A stretch of 32,687 bases of DNA from Deltaproteobacteria bacterium (GCA_026388415.1 JAPLJV010000043.1:72478-105164); one strand, 5' to 3'. Numbered from the stretch's first letter, positions 23,261 to 30,553 are shown. The notes: a model not told the origin generated them from the letters alone. Numbers and translations: made by a program.

Positions 23261-24457
23261 ATGACTGAACCCCGCCGACTTTTGACCTTTGAGTTCCTGG
23301 GTCTGTGTTTCGTAACATTCGTGGCCTACTGCAATATCTCGGTCTTCTACAACCTGTTCAATTATCTGCGGACGCTCGGGATACCGGCCGACCTGTGTGG
23401 GCTGGTGATCGGCGCCTACTCGCTCACCGCCATGTTCCTCTACCTGCTGGTGAGCCCCTTTCTTACCCCTGCCAACGCGCCGCGGACAATGCTGGCGGGG
23501 ATGGCAGGGCTGGCCATCTGCGGCTTTTGTTATTTTTTTGTCCAGTCCTTTTGGGGTTTACTCGTCTTGCGCATGTTGAACGGTCTCGGGCAGTTTCTCC
23601 TGGGAGCCGGAACGATGGCGCTTTTCGTGTCCTTCATTCCCAAGGAGAAAAGTGGGCAAGCCTTTGCCATCTACTCCGTGGCCATGCTGTTGCCCTTCGG
23701 GACGGTGCCGGCAGTAATGGATGCGCTGACCTTTTTTATCCCAACTCCTCCGCACGGTTATGCGGGGGCTACTGTGATGCTGCTGCCGGCGGCGTGGGTT
23801 ACCTGGCAGATCCGTCGCCGCCACCGTGAGCAGACGGACGAGGCGGAAAGTACGCATTTCCCTGGCTGGGCAGCCATCCGCGCCAATATAACGCAACTGC
23901 CGGTGGCGCTTCTGCTGCTCCTGCACCTCGTCTACATGATGAACTGGAGCAGTATATTCTTTTTATTCAAGGGGTTTGCCGATCAGCAGGGTATCATCAA
24001 CGTGGGGTCCTTTTTCTCGGTGCAGATGGGTGTGATGATTGTCCTCCGCCTGCTGGCAGGGCGACTTTTCGATGCCGTTGACAAGGCCTGGATGCTGGCG
24101 GCCACCTTTGCCATTATCGCCCTGGGACATCTGGGGCTGTACCACCTGCCGGGGGCCTGGGCGATCTCTCTGGTGGCGCTAATATTTGGCGCGGGTATGG
24201 GAATGGGGAACCCGAGTTTAAACGGCTTGATGCTGGAGGTTTCCGCCCCCCGGCTTCGCCCTTTTAATGCCAACCTGATGCTCTTCGCCGTTCAGGCGGC
24301 ATATTTCCTCGGCCCCGTACTGGGCGGCGCCCTGGTGGGTCGGTGGGGCTACCATGGCTACTTTCTGTTCAACATCGGGCTGGCGCTGGCGGCCATGCTG
24401 CTCGTCGCCGCGCTGGCCGGCAAACATCGCTTGAGAGCGATTGGCGATCCCTCTTGA
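23261..24457 (+). CDS. Major facilitator superfamily transporter
   Basis: A 398-residue membrane protein with about 12 hydrophobic helices, fitting an MFS exporter or importer driven by an ion gradient. Typical features are the short N-terminal tail, FNYLRTLGIPADLCGLVIGAYSLTAM in helices 1-2, the loop LRMLNGLGQFLLGAG near helix 4, a basic central loop (QIRRRHREQ, about residue 185) and the repeat-half motif RLLAGRLFDAVDKAW (the second half's loop 8-9). Homology does not indicate a substrate. The ribosome site is weak. TTGACA at 23176-23181 with TACAAG 17 bases on is a possible promoter. Base composition is GC-richer than the pilin set before it. Confidence 0.85.
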   Translation: MTEPRRLLTFEFLGLCFVTFVAYCNISVFYNLFNYLRTLGIPADLCGLVIGAYSLTAMFLYLLVSPFLTPANAPRTMLAGMAGLAICGFCYFFVQSFWGLLVLRMLNGLGQFLLGAGTMALFVSFIPKEKSGQAFAIYSVAMLLPFGTVPAVMDALTFFIPTPPHGYAGATVMLLPAAWVTWQIRRRHREQTDEAESTHFPGWAAIRANITQLPVALLLLLHLVYMMNWSSIFFLFKGFADQQGIINVGSFFSVQMGVMIVLRLLAGRLFDAVDKAWMLAATFAIIALGHLGLYHLPGAWAISLVALIFGAGMGMGNPSLNGLMLEVSAPRLRPFNANLMLFAVQAAYFLGPVLGGALVGRWGYHGYFLFNIGLALAAMLLVAALAGKHRLRAIGDPS

Positions 24458-24482
24458 CAAAACAGGGCCTCTGGCCTTAAAC
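24454..24482 (+). promoter_or_regulatory. Possible promoter for the nitroreductase operon
   Basis: TTGACA (24454-24459) overlaps the MFS stop codon and is followed after 17 bases by TTAAAC (24477-24482), a weak -10. It would serve the nitroreductase gene starting at 24506. Confidence 0.35.
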
Positions 24483-24505
24483 TCCTAGAAAACTGGAGGA
24501 TTGTC

Positions 24506-25015
24506 ATGGATTTTCAGGAATTGATCGGCAAGAGATACAGTGTGCGGGCCTATAAGCCCGATCCGGTGCCGGATGATAAGCTGCAGAAGGTGCTCGAGGC
24601 CGCCCGGCTGGCCCCCACGGCGCATAATTACCAGCCTTTTCAGCTTATTGTCCTGCACACCGCCGGCCGGACAGAGGAACTGAAGCGAATTTACGAGCGG
24701 GATTGGCTAAGTCAGGCCCCGGTAATAGTCGTTGTCTGCGCTGTTTATGAAGGGGCCTGGCTGCGGATGGACAACAAGAACTATGCCGAAGTGGATGCCA
24801 CGATTGCCATGGATCACCTGATCCTGGCGGCGACTGACCTGGGCCTGGGCACCTGCTGGATCGCGGCCTTCAACCCCCAGGAGCTGCGGGCCTTGCTGAA
24901 ACTGCCCGAGGGTGTGGAGCCGATTGCCTTAACGCCCATCGGCTATGCAGCAAACCAGCAAAAAGCGAACCACAGAAAACTATTGCCGGAACTGGTGCGC
25001 TACGAACACTGGTAA
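24506..25015 (+). CDS. Nitroreductase family FMN-dependent oxidoreductase
   Basis: A 169-residue cytosolic flavoprotein that would reduce nitro groups, quinones or related electrophiles with NAD(P)H. The N-terminus FQELIGKRYSVRAYKPDPVPDD carries the RxSxRxY FMN-phosphate motif, LEAARLAPTAHNYQPFQLIV the second FMN loop, and DLGLGTCWIAAFNPQELRALL the C-terminal flavin contact. Length (about 170) is that of the short monodomain clade. The ribosome site is CTGGAGGATTGTC. It precedes the TIGR04283/TIGR04282 glycosyltransferase pair on the same strand with a 34-base gap, so shared transcription is likely, but a functional link is not evident. Confidence 0.88.
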   Translation: MDFQELIGKRYSVRAYKPDPVPDDKLQKVLEAARLAPTAHNYQPFQLIVLHTAGRTEELKRIYERDWLSQAPVIVVVCAVYEGAWLRMDNKNYAEVDATIAMDHLILAATDLGLGTCWIAAFNPQELRALLKLPEGVEPIALTPIGYAANQQKANHRKLLPELVRYEHW

Positions 25016-25049
25016 CCATGACCGGCAGCCGGCATTCGTTAATAACGCC

Positions 25050-25757
25050 ATGAGCATGCGTTTCTCCGTAATTATTCCCGTCCTGCATGAAGCCGCCGGA
25101 ATAAATGATCTGCTTGATCATCTGCGCCGGTTGAAAGACGCCGGGCACTGCGAGATCATCGTTGTAGATGGCAGCGCCGATCAGGACACCATGCTGCCCA
25201 TCGCGGCAAGCGATGTCATCTGTCTTCCCTCACCTCCCGGCAGGGCCCGGCAGATGAATGCGGGGGCCGCTTTGGCATCAGGCGATGTCCTTATTTTTCT
25301 TCATGCCGACACCCGCTTGCCGACCGACGCCCTGCAGCTGATTGGCCGGGCGATGACCGGCTCCGCTTATTGGGGAGGGGCCTTCAACCTGGGCATCCGT
25401 TCCGGTAAATGGATTTACCGGTTAATTGCCTGGATTGCTTCCTTACGTTCCCGTCTTACCCGCATCCCTTACGGTGATCAGGCCATTTTTATCCGCCGCA
25501 CCGCCTTCCGGAATCTGGGGGGATTTCCGGTCATACCCATTATGGAAGATGTCGCCCTGATGCGTCAGATCAAGAAAAGGGGTGGCAAGATCACCATTAT
25601 CCCCCGCCCGGTCGTTACTTCCCCCCGCCGCTGGGAAAGCGAGGGTGTGCTCTGCGCCACCCTGCGCAACTGGCTGCTGCTGGCGGCCTATATGCTGGGT
25701 AGACCGCCGGAAAAGCTGGCCCGCTATTATAAAAACGCAAATCACGATCTGAATTGA
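25050..25757 (+). CDS. Family 2 glycosyltransferase, TIGR04283-like
   Basis: A 235-residue cytosolic GT-A glycosyltransferase. FSVIIPVLHEAAGI opens the nucleotide-sugar fold, then EIIVVDGSADQDT, the GRARQMNAGAALASGDVLIFLHADT block with its DxD-type HADT, and YGDQAIFIRRTAFRNLGGFP with MEDVALMRQIKKRG. The ending VVTSPRRWESEGVL is specific to the TIGR04283 group. Members are usually about 220-235 residues and lie next to a TIGR04282 gene, exactly as here. The start at 25050 is selected because the frame upstream overlaps the nitroreductase. The group has been linked to arsenosugar biosynthesis through genomic context, but no arsenic gene is in view, so the product is unknown. Confidence 0.82.
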   Translation: MSMRFSVIIPVLHEAAGINDLLDHLRRLKDAGHCEIIVVDGSADQDTMLPIAASDVICLPSPPGRARQMNAGAALASGDVLIFLHADTRLPTDALQLIGRAMTGSAYWGGAFNLGIRSGKWIYRLIAWIASLRSRLTRIPYGDQAIFIRRTAFRNLGGFPVIPIMEDVALMRQIKKRGGKITIIPRPVVTSPRRWESEGVLCATLRNWLLLAAYMLGRPPEKLARYYKNANHDLN

Positions 25758-25770
25758 AGGCAGGAAGATT

Positions 25771-26469
25771 ATGGCGGCGAGCGAAAGAAATAAGGATTGC
25801 ATCCTTTTTTTTGTTAAAGCACCGGAGCAGACGACCGTTAAATCACGGCTGGCAGAGGCGGTCGGCGAAGTAACGGCGAGGGAACTCTATCGTAATTTTG
25901 TCCTGGATATGCTGGATACCCTGTCCACTATCACAGCCAGGGTCAAGTATGACCTGTGGGTGTGCTTTTATCCCCCTGAGGCCGGGCAGGAGATCCGGGC
26001 TTGGCTGGGCAGCTCCTATACCTGCGTCCCCCAGCAGGGGAGTGATCTGGGCGAACGGATGCAAAACGCCTTTCTGGCCAGCTTTGCGGCGGGATACAGC
26101 CGGGCAATCCTGCTCGGGAGCGATACCCCCGACCTCACAAGTGAAATCATTAACGAGGGATTGACCCGCTTGACCACCCACCCCGCCGTCATCGGGCCGG
26201 CCTGTGATGGCGGTTATTATCTGCTGGGTTTTCAGTCGCAGGCCTTTCTCCCGGCTATTTTTTGCGGGATGCCCTGGAGTACGTGGAAAGTTTATTCGCT
26301 TACCCGGGAGGTTTTCCGGCGTGCGAACTTTAACGTCTCCGTCCTGCTGCCCTGGCGGGATATTGATACCATCGCCGACCTCCAGACTCTCCGGGTAAGT
26401 TGCCGAAACAGCAGCTTTGCCCATTCCCGAACGATGCGTTATATGCTGCAAGGTAATGAAGAGGTCTAA
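25771..26469 (+). CDS. TIGR04282 family (DUF2064) glycosyltransferase
   Basis: A 232-residue protein with a nucleotidyltransferase-like GT-A fold. Family motifs are FVKAPEQTTVKSRLAEAVG at the start (usual FxKxPxPGxVKTRL), LYRNFVLDMLDTL, GSDLGERM, LLGSDTPDLTSEI, the acidic GPACDGGYYLLGF and PWSTWKVYSLTREVFRR. The P-G of the first motif is altered to EQTT. The preceding TIGR04283 gene ends 13 bases upstream; the two are frequent neighbours and probably act in one glycosylation path. Ribosome site AGGAAG. Substrate not known. The C-terminal tail (SCRNSSFAHSRTMRYMLQ) is unremarkable. Confidence 0.82.
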   Translation: MAASERNKDCILFFVKAPEQTTVKSRLAEAVGEVTARELYRNFVLDMLDTLSTITARVKYDLWVCFYPPEAGQEIRAWLGSSYTCVPQQGSDLGERMQNAFLASFAAGYSRAILLGSDTPDLTSEIINEGLTRLTTHPAVIGPACDGGYYLLGFQSQAFLPAIFCGMPWSTWKVYSLTREVFRRANFNVSVLLPWRDIDTIADLQTLRVSCRNSSFAHSRTMRYMLQGNEEV

Positions 26470-26714
26470 ATCTATTACCGCAAATGACGGTTGGGTAATA
26501 CCAATCTCCCGTTATTAAAGGTTAATGCTACCGGCTGTTTTCCAATTATCAACTATATGAACCTCTATTCGGGGCAAAATTTAATATAATTCTTCGTTTC
26601 TGTTGACAAAATCATATCTACAACTGTGGGTTATTATTATCATAGTTATGAAGAAAACAAAATCAGTGATTTTATTTCAGAAGATAATGTTGTGATTGCC
26701 CTTGATCAAATCAA
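26470..26714. other. AT-rich intergenic stretch
   Basis: Nothing functional is recognised. A TTGACA occurs at 26603-26608 without a good -10 at the right spacing. A GTG-started frame of 65 codons (26626-26823) overlaps the first selC-like repeat and lacks a ribosome site. Confidence 0.4.
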
Positions 26715-26715
26715 A

Positions 26716-26772
26716 CGGACAATTCAAGTCCGGTGTGGTGCGCAAAAAAAACGAAGGTTAACAAAAGTTGAA
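26716..26772 (-). repeat. selC-like repeat, copy 1 (most diverged)
   Basis: The plus strand reads CGGACAATTCAAGTCCGGTG, then TGGTGCGCAAAAAAAACG and AAGGTTAACAAAAGTTG. The first part forms a 4-5 bp stem with a 7-base loop (GGAC-AATTCAA-GTCC), like an anticodon arm. It resembles copies at 27110-27180 and 28080-28154 and lies 12 bases beyond the stop of the small minus-strand gene at 26785-26949. Confidence 0.6.
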
Positions 26773-26784
26773 TCCGTAGGAGCC

Positions 26785-26949
26785 CTACTTCTTTTTCCCT
26801 GCCGCCGTTGGAAAGTCTTTTAGCGTATCAATCGAAACCTGCAGTTGCGGGCCTTGTCCCTGAGCAACTACATTCTCTTGTCTCTCGATAAAGATCATCG
26901 TGCAAATCATAATCAACAAGAAAGCCGCGATTAAATAAAGCCATTTCAT
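26785..26949 (-). CDS. Small membrane-anchored protein, 54 residues
   Basis: A complete short gene on the minus strand: ATG at 26949, TAG at 26785, 54 codons. It is preceded by a clear ribosome site (AAAGGAGCTTGGGGG). The protein starts MKWLYLIAAFLLIMICTMIF, one transmembrane helix or uncleaved signal anchor, and continues IERQENVVAQGQGPQLQVSI and ends in a lysine-rich tail (AAGKKK). I do not recognise the family. It sits alone between two copies of the selC-like repeat, downstream of the unknown gene at 27206-27850. Good start signals, a sensible hydrophobic leader and lack of competing frames support it as real. Confidence 0.6.
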   Translation of the reverse strand: MKWLYLIAAFLLIMICTMIFIERQENVVAQGQGPQLQVSIDTLKDFPTAAGKKK

Positions 26950-27109
26950 CCCCCAAGCTCCTTTCCCCTTGTCAGCTCAACTTTATAGCGATATTTTTAT
27001 ATTAAACCGAGTATTAGTGAGCTCATACGGAGTTAAGGTTTCAAAGTCAAGCAAAATGTACCATTTTTAAGGAGTAATATTTAGGTGGAGGGTGGTACAA
27101 TTTCAATAG

Positions 27110-27180
27110 CATGAATAATTGATACGGATAATTCAAGTCCGGTTATGGGCGCTAAAACCGAAGCTTAACAAAAGTTAATG
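27110..27180 (-). repeat. selC-like repeat, copy 2
   Basis: The plus strand reads CATGAATAATTGATACGG, then ATAATTCAAGTCCGG, then TTATGGGCGCTAAAACCG, then AAGCTTAACAAAAGTTAATG. The 14 bases GGGCGCTAAAACCG are identical to the variable-arm region of the tRNA-Sec gene (28237-28250 read on the minus strand), and TTCAA-TCCGGT matches its anticodon arm. It begins 26 bases beyond the stop of the gene at 27206-27850. Confidence 0.75.
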
Positions 27181-27205
27181 GTTAAAAAAACCGCACAAAA
27201 TCTTA

Positions 27206-27850
27206 TCAAAAGAGTTTGTTTAGGAAATTGGTGATCAGGCCGCCATTCTTTTTACTTGCCCCTCGGCTGGGAATGTTGGGTTGAATAATGGTTCTGCTGA
27301 AAACGATCCGCCACTCTCCTCCCTCTTTGATCATCTCCAGGTTTAAGGTTTCGCGGCCATAGAGCAAGAAGGGGCTTGAAAGCGTAGCTACAGCTTGACT
27401 ATTATCGTATTTGTTAAATATGACCTCATGGATGATGAAATTTTGGAACTTTATCTGCTTTTCCTTATGATCGTCGGCGAAATCTTTCAAGGTATATGTT
27501 TTTTTAGACGTCTCGGAGAGTTGTTCATAAGCCCCCTGATATTCACCTGCCGTGACATTTTGCATAAAAACATTTATCCGCTTGACGATGGTGGATGTAT
27601 CGCGGTTGGGCGCAGTAATAAAAAATAGAACGACAAGCATTATGGTGGCCAACAAGAAATATACCGCTGCGGCATAACGTTTATTACCTCTAAATACGTT
27701 CTCGAAAATCCATGCTCGTTCTATGAAAATTATAGTGACGATTAAGATGACGATGAGAGCGTAAGCAAGGATACTGCCCTTCAGAAGGGAGGTAAGGCCC
27801 ATTCCGATCAAAGTGTTTATAAGAGCAATGTAAAGATTTTCTTTTTTCAA
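27206..27850 (-). CDS. Unknown membrane protein with NTF2-like C-terminal domain
   Basis: A 214-residue protein with hydrophobic helices at about 7-23, 26-44 and 58-78 and basic residues between (RGNKRYA). The soluble part from about residue 85 reads DTSTIVKRINVFMQNVTAGE then YQGAYEQLSETSKKTYT and ends in strands EWRIVFSRTII. That layout (helices carrying a YxxAYxxLS motif followed by a curved sheet) is that of DUF4878/DUF3887-type lumazine-binding-like or NTF2-like domains, usually outside the membrane. The C-terminal tail is polar and basic. It is flanked on both sides by selC-like repeats, forming one unit of the array. Function unknown; the domain call is by pattern only. Confidence 0.65.
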   Translation of the reverse strand: MKKENLYIALINTLIGMGLTSLLKGSILAYALIVILIVTIIFIERAWIFENVFRGNKRYAAAVYFLLATIMLVVLFFITAPNRDTSTIVKRINVFMQNVTAGEYQGAYEQLSETSKKTYTLKDFADDHKEKQIKFQNFIIHEVIFNKYDNSQAVATLSSPFLLYGRETLNLEMIKEGGEWRIVFSRTIIQPNIPSRGASKKNGGLITNFLNKLF

Positions 27851-28079
27851 CTTGTCAGCCTTTCATGCAGCCCCGAGGTAAAACAGAAATATCTTCCAGA
27901 GTAATGCATCAGCAGTCAGAAAGCCCTATATTTTAAGAACTTGCCATAATTTTTGATAAGGTATTATTTTTTAATATATGTATAAGCAGACCAGATTTGT
28001 ATGTCAATGACATAGTGGCTATAAAACGTTAATTGGGGTACCTGTTGCACAATGAGGTTGATATGCGCCTGCTTCAAAG
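27851..28079. other. AT-rich intergenic stretch
   Basis: DNA between the unknown membrane protein and the third selC-like repeat. No gene, promoter pair or hairpin with T-tract stands out. Confidence 0.35.
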
Positions 28080-28154
28080 CATGAATAATATTGATACGGA
28101 CAAATTCAAGTCCGGTTATGGGCGCTAAAAACCGAAGGTTAACAAAAGCTAATG
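28080..28154 (-). repeat. selC-like repeat, copy 3, next to selC
   Basis: The plus strand reads CATGAATAATATTGATACGG then ACAAATTCAAGTCCGG, TTATGGGCGCTAAAAACCG and AAGGTTAACAAAAGC. It is nearly the same as copy 2 over about 70 bases. It lies about 48 bases beyond the 3' end of the tRNA-Sec gene and is inverted with respect to the part of selC it resembles. Confidence 0.75.
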
Positions 28155-28201
28155 ACAGGTTAAAATATTTATTCGCTAAAATGCGAAATTCATTAATAAA
28201 T

Positions 28202-28299
28202 TGGCGGAAGTGCATGGGAATCGAACCCACCCAGGACGGTTTTAGCGCCCTACACCGGATTTGAAGTCCGAGAGGCCCACCAGTGACCTTGGCACTTCC
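28202..28299 (-). tRNA. selC: tRNA-Sec (anticodon TCA)
   Basis: Read on the minus strand it has an 8-bp acceptor stem GGAAGTGC / GCACTTCC, a G discriminator and an encoded CCA. The anticodon arm is CGGA-CTTCAAA-TCCG with anticodon TCA, the variable arm is long (AGGGCG...CGTCCT) and the T arm is GTGGG-TTCGATT-CCCAT. The extended acceptor, long variable arm and UCA anticodon identify selenocysteine tRNA, which inserts Sec at UGA with SelB and a SECIS element. Total length is 98 bases including CCA. It lies 29 bases after moeA on the same strand. selA, selB and selD are not in the window. Confidence 0.95.
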
Positions 28300-28328
28300 G
28301 CAAAATAAACAATAAATTCCTGTTCTGG

Positions 28329-29570
28329 TCACAGGTATTCAGGCTGCGACGTCCAACTCAGCGAATTGTCGAGCATTTGCACCTTGACCTCTGTGCCGGC
28401 CTTCACTTTCTCCGTGTTCTCCGGCAGCACTATAAGGCCATTGGCCCGGACCATGGATTTCAGGATTCCCGACCCTTGCTCACCCGTAGTGGAGACGGTA
28501 TAGCCACCGGCGCCGGCCTTCACAAGGGCCCTGATAAAGTGCGTAAAACCCTTTCTTTTTTCAATATCTTCTTGCAGGACGGCGCGGACCGTTTTGCGAA
28601 ATATCTCCTGGTGCCCCATCATCTTTAAGATGGCCGGCCTGATGAACTGCTCAAAAGATATCATCGAGGAGACGGGATTGCCGGGCAGACCAAACATGGG
28701 AACATTGCCTATCCTCCCGAATGCAAGCGGCTTGCCCGGTCTCATGGCGACCTGCCAGAATTGCATCCGGCTGCCCACTTCCTGCATGATGTCCTTCACC
28801 AGATCGTAGTCCCCCACGGAAACGCCGCCGGAGGAAATAATGACGTCGGCCCGCATGGCGGCCTGGAACCTGGCGAGGAGGTCTTCGCGCTTGTCTTTGG
28901 CGATGCCCATTTGCATGACCAAGGCGCCGCAGTCCAGCGCCTGGGAGGCAAGAGAATAACTATTGCTGTTGATGATTTTCCAGGGCGAAGGGCTTTCGTC
29001 TATATCCAACAGCTCGTTTCCCGTTGCCAGAACGGCAATTAAGGGCCGCTGATAGACACTGACAAAGGAACGTCCCAGGGAGGCCAGCATGCCGATGCCC
29101 GCCGGCCGGACGCTGGTTCCCCGGGGGATAACCAGCTCTCCTTCCCGCACGTCCTCGCCGGCCCGCCTGATGTCCTGCCCGCTTTGGGCCTCCGCCATAA
29201 TCCTGATTTTTTGCCCGTCTTTTTCCGTATCTTCCATTTTCAGAACGGCATCGGCTCCCACCGGCAGGGGAGCGCCCGTCATTATCCGCGCCGACTGGCC
29301 GGCGGCAATGCTTTTTTGGGGGATGGCGCCGGCCGGAATATCTTCAATTACCTCAAGCACGACGGGATGATGCGGGGATGCTCCGATCGTATCTTGAAAC
29401 CGGAGGGCATAACCGTCCATGGCGGAATTGTCCTTGGGGGGGATATTGCGACCCGCAGTGATGTCCTCACCCAAAACCCTGCCCAAGGCATCCAGGATAT
29501 TTACCCTTTCCAGGCCGAGGGGATTAATGGTCTGCAATATTTGCTCAATGGCTTCGGCAACGGTGATCAT
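28329..29570 (-). CDS. moeA: Molybdopterin molybdenumtransferase MoeA
   Basis: A 413-residue cytosolic enzyme that inserts molybdate (or tungstate) into adenylylated molybdopterin to finish the molybdenum cofactor. Domain order is as in E. coli MoeA: N-terminal domain with VNILDALGRVLGEDI and NIPPKDNSAMDGYAL, domain 2 with RIMTGAPLPVGADAVLKMEDT, the MPT-binding MogA-like domain with VLATGNELL, NSNSYSLASQ and ISSGGVSVGDYD, RPGKPLAFG and MFGLPGNPVSSMISFE, then a C-terminal beta-barrel domain. Length is normal. The start ATG is followed by ITVAEAIEQI, as usual. The neighbouring selC suits selenium-containing formate dehydrogenases, which need both molybdenum/tungsten cofactor and selenocysteine. 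Confidence 0.95.
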   Translation of the reverse strand: MITVAEAIEQILQTINPLGLERVNILDALGRVLGEDITAGRNIPPKDNSAMDGYALRFQDTIGASPHHPVVLEVIEDIPAGAIPQKSIAAGQSARIMTGAPLPVGADAVLKMEDTEKDGQKIRIMAEAQSGQDIRRAGEDVREGELVIPRGTSVRPAGIGMLASLGRSFVSVYQRPLIAVLATGNELLDIDESPSPWKIINSNSYSLASQALDCGALVMQMGIAKDKREDLLARFQAAMRADVIISSGGVSVGDYDLVKDIMQEVGSRMQFWQVAMRPGKPLAFGRIGNVPMFGLPGNPVSSMISFEQFIRPAILKMMGHQEIFRKTVRAVLQEDIEKRKGFTHFIRALVKAGAGGYTVSTTGEQGSGILKSMVRANGLIVLPENTEKVKAGTEVKVQMLDNSLSWTSQPEYL

Positions 29571-29663
29571 GATTTTCTCTTAGTAAGTTAGGATTTGTTT
29601 ATGCGTTCAAGCTACTCCATAGTCTGGCCTTTGTCAATGAATATGGCAATATGCTGGCAGGTT

Positions 29664-30314
29664 TTACAAAATCAGGCCGGGCAACATGATGTCTTCAACA
29701 TATTTCCGCTGCCTTTCCAGTTCCTCCGGGGTATCCGTAGGAGTGAGATTGATCATGGCGCCGAAACGCAGCGTGACGCGGGAAAAGGGTTTGGGGAGCA
29801 TGAACCTGTCCCAACTGTTGAAGTGCCAAGCCTTGTCGGCGGAAATATACATCGGGACAATGGACGCGCCGGTGGCCTGGGCAAGGTAAATAGCGCCGCG
29901 TTTCAGTTTGCCCGCCGGTCCCTGGGGACCGTCAGCGATATGGGCGGCCAGGCCGTTTTCTTTTAATTTTTCCACAAGGATCTTCAGCGCCTGACTTCCT
30001 CCCCGTGATGAGGAGCCTCGGACGGGGAGCCAGCCGCACTTCGCCGCAACACCGGCAATCATTTCCCCATCCTGACTCTGACTGATCATGATGCTGGGCC
30101 GGTATGAACGATAATTTTCAAAGTGCCTGATGATGGCGAAAAACTGCTGATGCCAGCCACACAACAGGACCTTCCCTCCCCCTTGCAGGTAAGCAAGCCA
30201 GGCAGCTTCATTTTCCACGGTCAACCGGAAAGTCCGGCTATAGCAGCGCACTATCCAGTAAAGCAGCACTGTAATCAAGGGGTGAGTGAGAATGGATTTC
30301 AGTCTGCGGGGCAT
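29664..30314 (-). CDS. DUF374 lysophospholipid acyltransferase-like protein
   Basis: A protein of about 216 residues with an N-terminal hydrophobic segment (HPLITVLLYWIVRCY) and the DUF374 domain, related to LPLAT acyltransferases and placed at the inner membrane. Motifs are LLCGWHQQFFAIIRHF (active-site His region), ISQSQDGEMIAGVAAKCGW, VRGSSSRGGSQAL and HIADGPQGPAGKLKRGAIYLAQ followed by GASIVPMYI, all as in the family. It may acylate a lipid A or other lipid precursor, but no member-specific role can be read. ATG at 30314 is preferred over the GTG at 30326 because AGGTG lies upstream at a good distance; that sequence is the edge of a palindromic repeat (30325-30380). It reads towards moeA with a 93-base gap. 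Confidence 0.8.
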   Translation of the reverse strand: MPRRLKSILTHPLITVLLYWIVRCYSRTFRLTVENEAAWLAYLQGGGKVLLCGWHQQFFAIIRHFENYRSYRPSIMISQSQDGEMIAGVAAKCGWLPVRGSSSRGGSQALKILVEKLKENGLAAHIADGPQGPAGKLKRGAIYLAQATGASIVPMYISADKAWHFNSWDRFMLPKPFSRVTLRFGAMINLTPTDTPEELERQRKYVEDIMLPGLIL

Positions 30315-30324
30315 AAAGAGTTTC

Positions 30325-30513
30325 ACCTGAAAATGGAGATCAAATCCCCCTTGCTCCCCCTTTTCTAAAGGGGGAATTTACGGTTCCCCTCTTTGGCAAA
30401 GAGGGGGTAGGGAAGATTTTCTTTGTCCTTTGTGATGGCATGCTGTCATCAGCGATTGACCTGAAAATGGAGATCAAATCCCCCTTACTCCCCCTTTGCT
30501 AAAGGGGGAATTT
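30325..30513. repeat. Pair of direct repeats with palindromes
   Basis: Two copies of a unit of about 55 bases, 30325-30380 and 30459-30513, both reading ACCTGAAAATGGAGATCAAA then TCCCCCTT-CTCCCCCTTT and a palindromic AAAGGGGGAATTT. They differ at only a few positions. Between them is another palindrome, CCCCTCTTTG / CAAAGAGGGG (30386-30406). CCCCCTTT...AAAGGGGG elements of this kind are dispersed repeats in many genomes of this type. Copy 1 reaches the start of the DUF374 gene and supplies its ribosome site. Confidence 0.7.
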
Positions 30514-30524
30514 GTGGTTTCCTG

Positions 30525-30553
30525 TAAAAAAGGGGCGCGATATTCCGCGCCCC
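30525..30553 (-). terminator. Rho-independent terminator of the thiolase operon
   Basis: On the minus strand GGGGCGCG (30553-30546) pairs perfectly with CGCGCCCC (30539-30532) around a 6-base loop, followed by TTTTTT (30531-30526). It lies about 30 bases after the enoyl-CoA hydratase stop codon. Confidence 0.9.

Noticed and set aside
26626-26823. 65-codon plus-strand frame with GTG start
   Set aside because: It overlaps a selC-like repeat and the minus-strand 54-residue gene, has no ribosome site and an implausible basic tail.
26716-28154. CRISPR array or integron attC sites
   Set aside because: The repeats are too few, too long and too widely spaced for CRISPR, and the ends do not carry the RYYYAAC/GTTRRRY boxes consistently, so no integron is claimed.
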